Below are positions 36,940-47,135 of a DNA stretch of 64,000 nt, one piece after another. The notes beneath the pieces were generated by a model. It saw nothing but the letters and a program-made list of their open reading frames with translations, did not search any database and had not been told where the DNA came from. Made by a program: the position numbers and the translations under genes. The stretch comes from Puccinia triticina (Eukaryota > Basidiomycota > Pucciniomycetes > Pucciniales > Pucciniaceae): positions 6,288,001 through 6,352,000 of the forward strand of contig NC_070567.1 of the NCBI RefSeq assembly GCF_026914185.1. Reading direction: 5' to 3'. Numbering within the stretch: position 1 is the stretch's first letter; each line of letters begins with the position of its first letter.

Positions 36940-36987
36940 TTGTGGAAAGGGATGGGTAATTTGATTTATTCTGTTACACAAATGCAA

Positions 36988-37950
36988 ACTGAGAAAGACA
37001 GGGGAGATAGTGTGTTCCTTTTGAAACGTTCCAGAGATGGGCCACTGGGGGTATCACTGAGCATGACAATATCAAAAAATCTGTTTTGACTTTGTTTGGC
37101 ACTTGTATTTGGGCTCTTGAGCTCTGCAGGTTGGGTTAGGGTGGTCCAAATTGCTACTTGATTACAAGAGCATGCAGGGTCAACTTGAACATATCATGAA
37201 CATGAAATCATCTCCCCTTTGCCCCTTTGGATATTGAATCTTTATGTAAACTCACAGGCAAGGATATTCATGAAGATTGTTTTTCTATGTTTAACGTGAC
37301 AATTGAATATCCAATATGTGGGATATGTGGGAGTGACCTCACTTACGACTGCAAAATATAAGGTTTTCCCCTGAAGCATTGGTACGTCACATGAATGAAC
37401 CTTGCAGTTAAGTAACCGTTATCTAGCCATCCAGTTAGCCTTATAGCTCTTTTTACATTTTGAGTAGTATCTTTTTTAAAATATCACACTTCCTTGCCAG
37501 ATTTCACATTCACCCTGCCTGTCCTGCACAGTGGAATGGGGCTTGAGGTGGGGCAAAGCATGCTTCTTTGCAAGGGCATTCATTCCACAACACGAAATCT
37601 TTCTGGAGTAATGATTCAGTTACACTGATGCGCAACACATATTCAACAGGAATTACTGTTTGAATGGCTTGTACTAATGTCTCATTGCACATCAGTTGTA
37701 CTACAATTAAGAAAAGCAAATCAAAGAGTTCTACACAACATTGTGTTACCTCCCACATTTCTTCTAGCTGTCTTGAGACTCAATTCAGCCTCATTTTGTT
37801 GCCGTACTTATGCATCAATTGTGAATCACTTCTGGATTAATTTCAACTTTCTTGTGACTCACTTCTGACAGAGTTCTTGATCAGATTAGGGATAAGTTAC
37901 TATTCCCATCCGGCTGACATCCGACCAAAACTCACATAAAATTCAGCGGT
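36988..37950. other. Right subterminal region of the giant transposon, no gene
   Basis: AT-rich with no recognised coding sequence. The last ~150 bases before the inverted repeat (ACCAAAACTCACATAAAATTC) match the same position in the non-autonomous relative ending at 44313. Confidence 0.6.
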
Positions 37951-37988
37951 GGCACTCCCTGGGGAGTGGGAACATATCTCCCCTGGTG

Positions 37989-40634
37989 TGTTGGATCCTG
38001 TTTTTGACAAGCTTCACAGCTTCGAACCCAATTCTTGACCTTCTTCTTCAGGCTGGGCCACCAAAACCAAGTTAACAATCACTGATAAGTTTCTTCTATT
38101 CCACAATGTCCCAGTTCTTCATGAACCTGCCGTAACAATTTTTCCTGATAAATTTCCTTGGAGATTACTATCTGTGGAGAAGGTGAGTGTTTCCGCATAA
38201 GTTGTCCATTGCTACTGAAGAATTTAGCTGATTTCCGCCGTAATCTTGCAATGTCCAGTTTGCCATTCCATCAGGTGGTTCCAAAGTTTCCAGGTAGTGT
38301 TGAAGGTTCCGCCAATATCCTGGAGACTCCCATTCCTTGAGCTCTAGAATGGTTGATTGAGTACAGATCCTAAATGTGTAACAGGGTTTGATCAGGGGTT
38401 CCTCCTTGTCAAAGTCATCCTGGTCCTCGTAGAATTCCTCGTTGTTGCTAGAAATAGGGTGTCTTGAAAGCCCATCTGGTAATGTGAAAGTTTTCCCAGG
38501 TTTATGAACTATGTTGTAAGAAAATAGCTGAATAAATGACACCCATTGAGTCATAGGTGCATTGGGTAATGATGGAGAGTTTATCATCTGAATCAAAGAC
38601 TTGGCGTCCACTTGGAGTTCAAAGTGTTGGCCCCAAAGGTAGATCTGTAACTTGTTCAAAACCCTAGCTACTCCGCACAACTCCAACTTAGCCTGAGAGT
38701 ACCATGATTCCACCGGTTAAAATACTTGAGGTGTTCAAAGTTGAAATCATAAAATTTTCAATGCATAAAATCATAAAATCATAAAACTTTCAAGTGATGA
38801 TTTCATATGTATCATTCTAGAAATGTTGCTCTAATTTGAGTGCTTGGGTGCAACATATTTTTTTCAGCTTAGAATTTTATGATTTTATGGTGTTATGATT
38901 TTATGCAAGTCAACTTTGAACACCCTAACTATTGATTCGTAAAGTATAGGTCAATCCAACCTAGTTTTGAGTTCTTGTTGCATCAACACCGCACCTGCCG
39001 CTATGAAGCTTGAGTCAACTTCCAGTTTAATCAATCCTGCGTCCGCCAAGTAGTCAATGCTTCTGAGAACGATATCTTTGCCAATTATTTCCTTGAGTTG
39101 CATTTATCCGTCCAAGTCCATTCAGCGTCCTTCCTGGTGAGCTGTTGTAAAGGTGCTGCCTTTTCAGACAGATTTTCAATGAATATTTGTATGTAAGTGA
39201 TTATTCCTAGAAATCCGCGAAGTTCCGTGACATTTGAAGGTGTAGGCCAGGTTAATATCTTGTTTTTCTTTTGAGTAGAAACTTCTGAGAAACCACATGT
39301 CCAAAAATGTCCAAAGCAGGGACGCAACAAGAAAAATTTTTCCCTGAAACTGTGAGCCCTGCTTCTTCTACCCTGAATGATATACATTCCAATGTTTGTG
39401 CGTATTCCCAAATAAATTGTCTAATTCCTGGATTTTCCTTCAAAGTTTGTCCACCACAGGTTGTTCGTGGTCCTTTGATGCCACTGTTGTCGATGAACAC
39501 ACCCACATGTTCTGGAATCTCATCTTGCAAGATCCACATCATCTGAGGCTGATATACTGCTACTGAATTGGTTGCACCTTGAGGAAGTTGAGTAAGCTGG
39601 AATCGTCCTAATGGAGTGTCGAAAGTTGTGAGGGGTCGTGATTCTTCCGCTAATTCCCTTTTGTTGTATCCTCCCATGATATCACCAAGTCCATAGCAAG
39701 CTCTTACAGCAAAAGATTCAATGAATTCCTCTGTGGCAGGGGGCAAGCCAGCATCCTTGATTGTAACTTTGTTCATTTCTTGTAGATTGTGTACGATTCT
39801 GAGCTTCCCGTTGTGTTTGGCAACACAAGACACTGGACTGGAGTAACTTGATGTTGATGGTTTGTAAAGGCCAGTCCTAACTCGTTCCCGTACTAGTTCA
39901 GTGTATTCTTTTTTAATTGCCGCTGGAATGGGAATTGGTTTCTTCTACCATGGAGTGTGTTCTACATAAGAGTTTTTCAACAATCCACGTTCTGCCGGAC
40001 AGAATGCAAGAGAGTTTTGTCGGATAACAATGAGAGGTTAAAAATTTTGAGTTCCTCTGGCCAGAGCCATCCTTCAGGTCCAAAGTTGACGACCTTCAGA
40101 TGCTCTTCTGTAATTTTTGCTGTAGGTTGAAATTCTGGTGGATTAGGTGTTAAAGGCGTTTCGTAAGGATCCCGTGATAAAGCTGGTCGTTGAAGAGGTG
40201 GGTTGATTGATTGTGGCATGGCTTGATTGATAGGTAGAACTTTCTTGGCCACTGTTTTGTATTTCGTCATACACCACATGTTTTCCTCCTTCCACCTCTT
40301 ACAGAGACCTTTCTGTGCTGAAGCGCCTAGCCCGGTGGCTAACAAACTGTTTATTTGTAAATCTTTGTCCAGGGTTGGTGGTTGTGTCACAATCTGAGGT
40401 ACCAGTTTTTCCTTTTCTGATTTCTTCCAGAGACGTAAACACATGTTTTTGACCCAACCCAAATTCTTTGATAATTTAGTCCAAATCTTGACCAAGTCCG
40501 TGTTGTTTGAGAAGCGTGACTGATTTGAATGCTGTGTCATGTAAGCAGTTGTTTTTGCAGTTGGTGAGGGACTTGGTCCTAGATGTTTTAGCTGATTCCA
40601 TCATTGTCCTCGTCCAACTTTAGCTATAGGCACC
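37989..40634 (-). pseudogene. Ty3-type retrotransposon pol: RT, RNase H and integrase zinc finger
   Basis: Reverse transcriptase lies at 39833-39252 (MSCVAKHNGKLRIVHNLQEM, QLPQGATNSVAVYQ). The catalytic motif reads VFIDNSGI where the family has Asp-Asp; the Asn is a G-to-A change at a CpG. A frame change leads to TWPTPSNVTELRGFLG (39411-39085), then RNase H (VDSSFIAAGAVLMQQ; HKPGKTFTLPDGLSRHP). The integrase zinc-binding segment ends in SCEACQKQD at 37990, right at the transposon boundary. The N-terminal pol part is 40540-39977, and an in-frame TGA at 40603-40601 precedes it, again explainable from CGA. Multiple frame breaks and a MITE show it is dead. Confidence 0.88.
38730..38924. mobile_element. 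MITE with GGTGTTCAAA termini (copy 2)
   Basis: Ends GGTGTTCAAAGTTGA and its complement (ending at 38924), with AT-rich ATAAAATCATAAAATC interior as in the copy at 8639-8812. It sits inside the RNase H coding region of the retrotransposon, between LILYESI-like sequence and VESWYSQAKLEL. Confidence 0.82.
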
Positions 40635-40821
40635 TGTTATGAGCCGTAGCGCGGGCTCCGCAGCGCAGACTCACATGTACATAGACTACACGTACATGTC
40701 ACGGACCATACTCAAGGTTTGAGAGGCTGGAGATCCAAGCCTCTTCCTCATCCTGCAATCTACCATCTTGGATCCAGAACCCCCAGATCCCATCTTCCTC
40801 TCCGCAGAACAGACCTTAACA
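40635..40821. mobile_element. Solo LTR, 187 bases, with 5-base target duplication
   Basis: Starts TGTTATGAGCC and ends CCTTAACA (inverted ends TGTTA and TAACA). It is flanked by GCACC at 40630-40634 and 40822-40826. This is what remains after recombination between the two LTRs of another retrotransposon. It separates the protease and reverse transcriptase parts of the host Ty3 element; removing it restores the frame across the junction. It contains the inverted repeat ACATGTAC and GTACATGT. Confidence 0.85.
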
Positions 40822-42073
40822 GCACCGTAATCCTCCATCCGCTATCCCCTTGAAAAGATAGAAATTTGCCAGTTCCCGGATAGTCCAAAGTGCAATTGTA
40901 GTTGAAAAGGAAAGGTTGTCCAAGGATACATTCCTGAGCTTGTGGTGAAACAAAGAGGTGTACCGGTCCAGAGAATCGTCCAATTCCAATGGTGCAGTTT
41001 TCCACTACTCCTTTGATATCACATCTTTCTCCACCAATGCCTCTCATTGGGATCTCCACCTTAACTACTTCCAGGTCCAGATCAATAGCTGCCTGACTCG
41101 GAATTACATTGACCATTGATCCAGAGTCCACCATGAACGGTACTTTGTGTCCGGAGATTTGAGTCTTGATAAATCCTAACGCGCAACTATAGTAACAGTT
41201 GTATTCCAAATCTTCTTCCTCCTTGTTAAGTAACATTGAAGCTGAAACCTTGGGTTCCGATTTGTTTCCATTCAAGTATGACATTGTAGAGGTTTTGTAT
41301 CCAGGAATCCAAGTTTGGAGTTTGTTGATTACTTCTTGAGCATAGGTTGGAGAGATTGCCGTAAGTTGAGAAAAGGTAGTTGGTATCTTCAAGTTGTCCA
41401 GTTCAGTTACTAGAGCTGTTTCTGCTGAATTTTCCTTCTTTGATGGTGTTGATTTCCTGTTAGGGTCCAAGATTTGTCCAGGAGTCTTCCTAGTTGCTGG
41501 AACTTCTTGAATTACTTCTTCTGGTCCGACTTCCTGATCCATGTCCATTGCCGAATCATCCGCTTGTTCTGGAGGTTTTTGTTGTCCAAGGAGCGCTTCT
41601 GCTCTAGTTGTCGCAACATTGGATTCAAATTTCACTTTTTCAAAGTTAGCTGATCCAAGCCTTGGAGGTTCCCAGTCGACCTTGTGCATCAAAGAGGTAC
41701 AGTCACATTCTTGCTGAAGTCTTTCACTATTGATTGAAAATACTGCTGGATTATTGGTTCTGAATGCTGCCATTAATTTTGCTTTAGGTTTTGCGGATTC
41801 CGCAGCCACCACCACACAAATGGGTCTTGAGTTGTCCGCTGGGATCTTTTCACCACTGGGAAGACAAAAGTCACGTCCGTCGCGCTTGACTAAGCCTTCT
41901 CTTTTGTCCTTCTGAGCTTCATAACAAGAAAAAGCTGAATGTCCTTCTTGATGACAGTAGGTACAGGGTTGGGGCTCGTATAGTTGTCCACTTGGCCTTT
42001 CATTTCGACAAGAGTATTCCGCTTTTGGTGGGTTTGCTAGTTTTCCAGTCAAAGCATCGATTGCTTTTGCCTA
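40822..42073 (-). pseudogene. Ty3-type gag C-terminus and aspartic protease
   Basis: The minus-strand frame (42052 down to 40822, continuing across the solo LTR) has a zinc knuckle CTYCHQEGHSAFSC, spacing C-x2-C-x4-H-x4-C. A retroviral-type aspartic protease follows with the active-site triad in FMVDSGSMVNVIP and ECILGQPFL downstream. The segment itself is open; the element is dead because of damage elsewhere. Confidence 0.88.
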
Positions 42074-42245
42074 GGGGTGTAAACGGGTTGGGTTTGGGTT
42101 GGAAAATGGTGCCCAAACCCGACCCAACGTGAACCCCTGGTCGGGTCGGGTCGTGACAAAAGTGCAGATACGCTGCCCAAACCCGACCCAATTTACAAGG
42201 TGTTGGGTCCAGGTTGGGTCTCAGGTCAACCCGACACGTGCTCAT
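42074..42245. mobile_element. hAT-like MITE fragment rich in GGGTTGGG
   Basis: Begins AGGGGTGTAAACGGGTTGGG and is full of CCCAACCC-type sequence on both strands, like the complete element at 46202-46562. The right end is degraded and its limit is approximate. It splits the gag coding sequence. Confidence 0.6.
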
Positions 42246-42307
42246 CAGCAACCAAATACTTTGTTATTAATAAAAAATTTGATTTGTAGTTCTTGTATTC
42301 TTTAAAT

Positions 42308-42406
42308 CCTTTAGGTCCACCAGCCTTTGCCTGTTCTTCCACAAAGTTTTGCAGGTCCCAAATGGTGAATTGAATTTTTGCATGGGTATCACCATATTTC
42401 CTTCAT
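42308..42406 (-). pseudogene. Ty3-type gag middle fragment
   Basis: The minus strand encodes DTHAKIQFTIWDLQNFVEEQ and then AKAGGPKGFKEYKN, typical of rust Ty3 gag proteins. It lies between the hAT-like insertion on its left and the CACTG-ended transposon on its right. Confidence 0.65.
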
Positions 42407-42654
42407 CACTGCAAGAAAAACTCTAGAAACTGCTTGCAGTTGAGATGCAGCAAGCTTCAATCAAGGCTCAGCTCAAGCTGGAGTCAAGCACTCAAATTCC
42501 GTGCTGGTGCACCTTGGGTGTCTACCTTGTTCAGCATTTCAATGTTGAACATGCTGTAGTGATCATGCATTAGGCTGAGGCAAATGAGCATCCCCCTGAG
42601 CACCCTTTTATTTTCTTTTATTAAACACTCCATGCGCCATTGAATCCAGCCAGA

Positions 42655-43140
42655 ATAACATAAAAAGGATATGTAAACATGAAAGGGATATGTACAGATG
42701 AAATAAATATGTACGCATGAAAGGGGAATGTGATGAGGTGTATTAACACATAAAAGGGATATGTACACATGATGAAAGGGGTATGTATGCATGAAAGGGG
42801 TATTCATGCATGAAAGGGGTATGTGCAGTAAGGGGTATTTGCACATGAAAGGGATATGTAAACATCAAAGGGGTATGTAAACCTGAATGATGAAAGGGGT
42901 ATTGAAAGGGATGCAAAAAACTCAAAGGGGACATGTAAACATGAAAGGGTCATGAACACATGATGAAAGGGGTATGTACACATTGTGAAAGGAATACATG
43001 CACATGAAAGGGATATACACACATAAAGGGCTATGTACACATTATGAAAGGGGTGAATGCATACAAAAGGGATATGTGCACATGAAAGGGGTATGTGCAC
43101 ATGAAAGGGGAATTTTCACATGAAAGGGGAATTTGCACAG
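42655..43140 (+). repeat. Minisatellite of GAAAGGGGTATGT units
   Basis: More than twenty irregular units based on GAAAGGG(G)TATGT with ACACATGA-type spacers, roughly 16-30 bases each. Located just inside the left end of the CACTG-ended element, where CACTA transposons carry transposase-binding repeats. The open frames here are translations of the repeat. Confidence 0.85.
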
Positions 43141-43213
43141 GTATCAACTCCTGTACTCAGTTTTTGGTACCTAGACTCACTCTTGCATAAATTAGGCAAT
43201 GTGCATGGAATCA

Positions 43214-44313
43214 CACCAGGGGAGATATGTTCCCACTCCCCAGGGAGTGCCTCACCGTAACTTTTTTCCATAACTGTGCTGGAGGCATTTGGTAAAGCAA
43301 TATTGAATAGGTATGAACAAGACTGGAAGTCAGCATGGAAATTAGTTGGAAATCATCCTGAAATAAACCATAACTTGCCAAAAAATCATCCAGAAATCAT
43401 CTATAATTCATCCAGAACTCATCCAGAATATAGTCCTTTCTCGGCTCCATGACCAGTGTGTCCTTTCCATGGAGATGTGAAAGGCCCAGCCTGTGATTTT
43501 TTCCCCCTCATGTACTCGCGTACATCAGGGGGACAATTGGTGTCTCAAAACAAATTTTTTACTTTTCATGTGGCTGTGAAACGCCCATCCTGTGATATTT
43601 CCACCTCAATGTACGCGCGTACATCAGGGTTACTATTAGCAAAGTGCAAAAAGGTTAACTTGCATGTGCACATGTGAATTTTGAAAAGCAAAAAAATACA
43701 AAATTCACTAGATCATTTTTGTGAGGAGGACAGGATGTATGGCCAAAGTGAATTGGCACCGCAATCCAACCCTGACTTAACTCAGACTTTCACCCTATTA
43801 AAACAGTTTTTTGTCATTTTTATCAGCCAAATTCAAATTAATTCCCGCATTTCCAAGAAAATGGGTTTCAATTTCAATGACTGCAACATTACCACATTCC
43901 AAAAATCTAAACCCAATAATACCAAGTCAACTTTTAGTTTAATTTTGTACATCAGGGCATATAATGTGAATTACAAGAAACCCATTTTTTTGGAGGAATT
44001 ACTTTTGAGAATGGGAATATTTTTGCTTTGTTATCCTTAAAAATCAGTAAACAGGAGCAATTGATGAGTTGGACTTTGGTGAAATATCATTTCATCATAT
44101 TTCTTCCTACAGTTGTACATAGAAAAAAAAGAATTCTACACAACATTGTGTTGACTTCCAAATCAATTGTGACTGACTTTTCACTAACTTCTCCATCCAA
44201 TTTACTATTTTGAGGATGAGTTACTAATCCACATCAGGCTCACATCCAACCAAAACTCACATAAAATTCAGCTCTGGCACTCCCTGGGGAGTGGGAACAT
44301 ATCTCCCCTGGTG
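43214..44313. mobile_element. 1.1 kb non-autonomous relative of the giant transposon
   Basis: Ends CACCAGGGGAGATATGTTCC and its complement, the same inverted repeat as the 25 kb element. The target duplication is TCA at 43211-43213 and 44314-44316. It has no coding sequence, and keeps the subterminal CCAGAACTCATCC repeats and two CpG palindromes. It could be moved in trans by a functional transposase. Confidence 0.9.
43509..43625. promoter_or_regulatory. Pair of CpG palindromes in the non-autonomous element
   Basis: CATGTACTCGCGTACATC at 43509-43526 and AATGTACGCGCGTACATC at 43608-43625, 99 bases apart. Both are flanked by CCCTC/CACCTC on the left and AGGG on the right. This copy has no gene, so retention here hints at a role in mobility or silencing as well as transcription. 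Confidence 0.7.
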
Positions 44314-44407
44314 TCAACCAGTGCTTGATTCATGCATGAGGCACAGCTTGCCTTGAGCTCTTGCATCTCAACTGCAAGCAGTTTCTAGAGTTTTTCTTGC
44401 AGTGCAT

Positions 44408-44620
44408 GCTACCCCTAAGCATGTTCCAGTCCCGTTGTTTGTATCCGTCCATCAATTCCAGTTCTTGCTTCAGGTCTTCAGGTCCAACAAAGCTGCAAAT
44501 CTGCCAAACCATGTCATATCCTTCTGCTCCATAAACTTCCGCCGCCAGTTCAAATTGGTCCAGAAATTCTTTGAAGTTTTCACCATCATATAATAAGTTT
44601 GCCGCTTTTATAATTATCAC
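44408..44620 (-). pseudogene. Ty3-type gag N-terminal fragment
   Basis: The minus strand encodes FKEFLDQFELAAEVYGAEGY and SFVGPEDLKQELELMDGYKQ, the conserved front part of rust Ty3 gag. It is cut at GSM by the CACTG-ended element. The sequence to the right shows no clear 5' LTR. Confidence 0.8.
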
Positions 44621-45884
44621 TTTTCTTTTAGGTAGGAAAAGAAAAGCTCTGAGCTGCTGCGCCGCTTTTGCTGCGCTGTTTTACCGCGGTAGCTGGGAAA
44701 AATTGCTTGACTGCATAAATTTCAAAATACGCGCAGCTATTTTTTCCTACACTGGCTCTGAAAACAGCATTTTGCCGCCGCTGTTATTGTTTTTTGTTGC
44801 CAAGAAAATCAAGTGGTCACTGCCCTGCGCTATTTTGCTGCTCTTTGCGGCAAATCACAGCGCCTGAAGTGTTGGATGAAGAATTTGGGCCATTGAGACT
44901 TGAACCAAACCAATTATCTGATGACCCAATTCCGAAATCCAAGGGTTTAAACGCTGCGCCAGGCAAAAAAAAAAGCCCTTCTAGCGTGCTGTAAGGACTC
45001 TGTCAAGTACTTCACTGAACTTCGTCAAAGGGGCACGGGAAGTGGCACGAAGGCCGTGAAACGTTCTAGTTCCAATGTTGGGGGGGCTTTGTTGCATGTA
45101 TCTAGACCGGAGAGAGGGAGAGCTCTCTCTGTAAGTAAAACTAGGAAGGAGGAAAGAAAAGGGGAAAGTGTGACTGGATTACCTAGACCAGAGAGAGGGA
45201 GAGCTCTCTGCTGGACTAGGAAGGAGGGGGAGGAGACAAGTCTAAGTACTCATGGCAGGTCAAGGATGATGTAAGCGGATGACAGGACTTGTGAAACCCC
45301 ACAAGGGGTGGGGGTTTACACGTAGCCAGCCCAAAAAGTGGTAGTGCAGCAGCGGGCAGGGCCGCTACTTTCAGTGCAGTGCAGCAATCCAAAAAAACAC
45401 CACGCTACACTTTTTGTAGCGTAGCTTTTACACCCTGGCCATTCCCAAACCCAGCTTGGACCTTGTATTGAGCTGCAGTTGATTCCTTAGAGCATCCACA
45501 TTGGTTCAGCTAAATGCTAGGCTAAAGTACCGCGTGCTAAGAGCCAAATTTAGCTGCACAGATACCACCCCACACCGGTTGATAACAAATCCAACACTAA
45601 AATCATTTCACTGCGTTGATAACACCCACCACCAAGCACATCAGTTTTATTACACCACATACACATGCAGGAAAAAAAATCAGAAATTCCAGCAGCACAT
45701 TCAGCTTTTCTGATATTGATGAAGAAGCCACCTTGATGGCAATTTTTGATGATTTTGCCTTTAACAAGGTAACCCAATTTTTTTGTTTTGGACCAGAATG
45801 ATTTTTTCAAAATAAATTTGAGAAGTGAAAAAAGCTTTTTTGAAATTAGGGTTGATGAGATGAAGTGAATTGAATTGATTGCTT
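44621..45884. other. Repeat-derived sequence without a recognised gene
   Basis: Contains CG-rich foldback-like sequence (44650-44875), two direct copies of a segment with AGAGAGGGAGAGCTCTCT (about 45100 and 45184), and a GTAGCGTAGC foldback near 45410-45430. A frame at about 44873-44994 (VLDEEFGPLRLEPNQLSD) reads like a protein fragment but is too short to place. Confidence 0.45.
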
Positions 45885-47135
45885 CACCAGGGAAGCTTGG
45901 GGGGCACTCCCCAGGTAGTGTGTTACCTTGAATTTTTTTCAAAACTTGGCACAATGTCTACTACATCACATGTATAATCAAACATGAAATGATATACAAG
46001 TTGACAAATATATATGAAGTATCCATACTCAGCTGGAACTCATCTGTAACTCAGTAGTAACTAAACTGGACCACAGAACACAAAGTGTATGTAACCAAAG
46101 TCTAACTCAAGTGTAAAGCACCACTCACAGATTGTTTGTACTGGAGGGTGACATCAATCTGAATGGTGTTGGAACCATTTCACCCTCCTGTACTTGCTGC
46201 TCAGGGTGTAAACGGGTTGAAAAACAGTGCCCAAACCCGATCTGACTTTTAGTGCGGGTTGGGTTGGGTCGGGGCAGATTTTAAAATATGCTGCCCGAAC
46301 CCAACCCAATGTCATATCATTTTGGGTTGGGTTGGGTTGGGTCTTGGTTCAACCCGACCTCATAGGCGCCAAAATCCCCCAACTTGACTGTTGGAGGCGT
46401 CATAGCCGGGTTGCAGGCTGAACCAATTAGGAAATAGGCTGCCCAAACCCAACCCAACAATTTTACAAGTCCGGTTGGGTTGGGTTTGGGTCATGTCATT
46501 TTCTTCAAGAATGTGCCCAAACTTGGGTTGGTTTTGGGTTGGCCGTACCCATTTACACCCTGACTTGCTGCTGTGGCCTCAACAGAATGTGATTGGTTTG
46601 TGATTTGTCACCCTATTGTATGTGTGTACACCAGGGTGACAAATAACACACCAATCACACATTTTTCAGAAAATAGGGGTATTTGTGGCTGAGCAATTTA
46701 TGAACTGTTTCACCCTTGTGTACCCAGGCAAAATACAGTTCTCATGCTCTTGTGTGAATAATAAAATATTTTGCACTTCTAATATTTTCTTTATCCAAAT
46801 CTAGGCAGTTGTGGTTCAGGCGTGATATATATTTGACAAAGGCAGTTCACCCCGATGTGAAAAAATTGGATATACAAGAGCTACCTGATTTTGAAATGTA
46901 GAACTTAAGTTAGGATTGAAATGAACTTGAATTCAAGATGAATTCAATAGATTTGAATGATAGTTCACGTCCAATGGTTACATATCACTCCAAATTAGAT
47001 TGGTCTATAGTTCTTGCCCAGTAATTGAACAATTCACCATCATATTGTGAGGACTTCTGCCCCAGTTCAAACAAAAACTAACCCCAAATTCAGCTGTGGC
47101 ACTCCCTGGGGAGTGCCCTAAAATCTTCCATGGTG
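45885..47135. mobile_element. Diverged CACTA-family copy, 1.25 kb
   Basis: Ends CACCAGGGAAG and CTTCCATGGTG, with the GGCACTCCC and GGGAGTGCC parts of the giant element's inverted repeat just inside. The target duplication is CTT at 45882-45884 and 47136-47138. It has a decayed palindrome near 46615-46632, where CG dinucleotides read TG, still flanked by the arms TGTCACCCT and AGGGTGACA. A 361-base hAT-like MITE is nested inside. No genes. Confidence 0.85.
46202..46562. mobile_element. hAT-like MITE, CAGGGTGTAAAC termini
   Basis: 361 bases, ends CAGGGTGTAAACGGGTTG and its imperfect complement ending CATTTACACCCTG. It is flanked by the 10-base direct repeat ACTTGCTGCT (46192-46201 and 46563-46572). 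The interior is packed with GGGTTGGG/CCCAACCC. CAGGG ends point to hAT, but those usually make 8-base duplications. Confidence 0.85.

Larger units (their letters stand above)
12784..37988. mobile_element. 25.2 kb CACTA-like DNA transposon with cargo genes
   Basis: The ends are CACCAGGGGAGATATG and its complement, within a 38-base terminal inverted repeat (12784-12821 and 37951-37988) that differs at one base by eye. It is flanked by the 3-base target duplication TGT (12781-12783 and 37989-37991). CACNN termini, 3-base duplications and direct subterminal repeats such as AACTCATCC fit the CACTA/CMC superfamily. Removing the element with one TGT copy rejoins the host integrase in frame. It carries a Tnp2/Plavaka-like transposase, a TET/JBP-like dioxygenase, an SNF2 ATPase, a Kelch protein and several unknowns. 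The autonomous transposase now contains a stop codon, so this copy is probably immobile unless helped in trans. Confidence 0.9.
42407..44404. mobile_element. Second CACTA-type element (CACTG termini) with nested insertion
   Basis: Ends CACTGCAAGAAAAACTCTAG at 42407 and its complement ending at 44404. The inverted repeat extends to about 40 bases (CTGCTTGCAGTTGAGATGC). The target duplication is CAT at 42404-42406 and 44405-44407. The interior holds a GAAAGGGG minisatellite and a nested 1.1 kb element, leaving about 0.9 kb of its own sequence and no genes, so it is non-autonomous. It is inserted in the gag gene of the Ty3 element. The inverted repeat differs from that of the giant transposon, so it is a separate family. 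A relative of its right end may lie near 61135-61205. Confidence 0.85.

Noticed and set aside
42484..43100. Met/His/Pro-rich frames at 42484-43100
   Set aside because: They are translations of the GAAAGGGG minisatellite.
46202..46562. Interstitial telomere repeat (GGGTTGGG)
   Set aside because: Not a regular TTAGGG array; it occurs on both strands inside an element with inverted ends and a target duplication.
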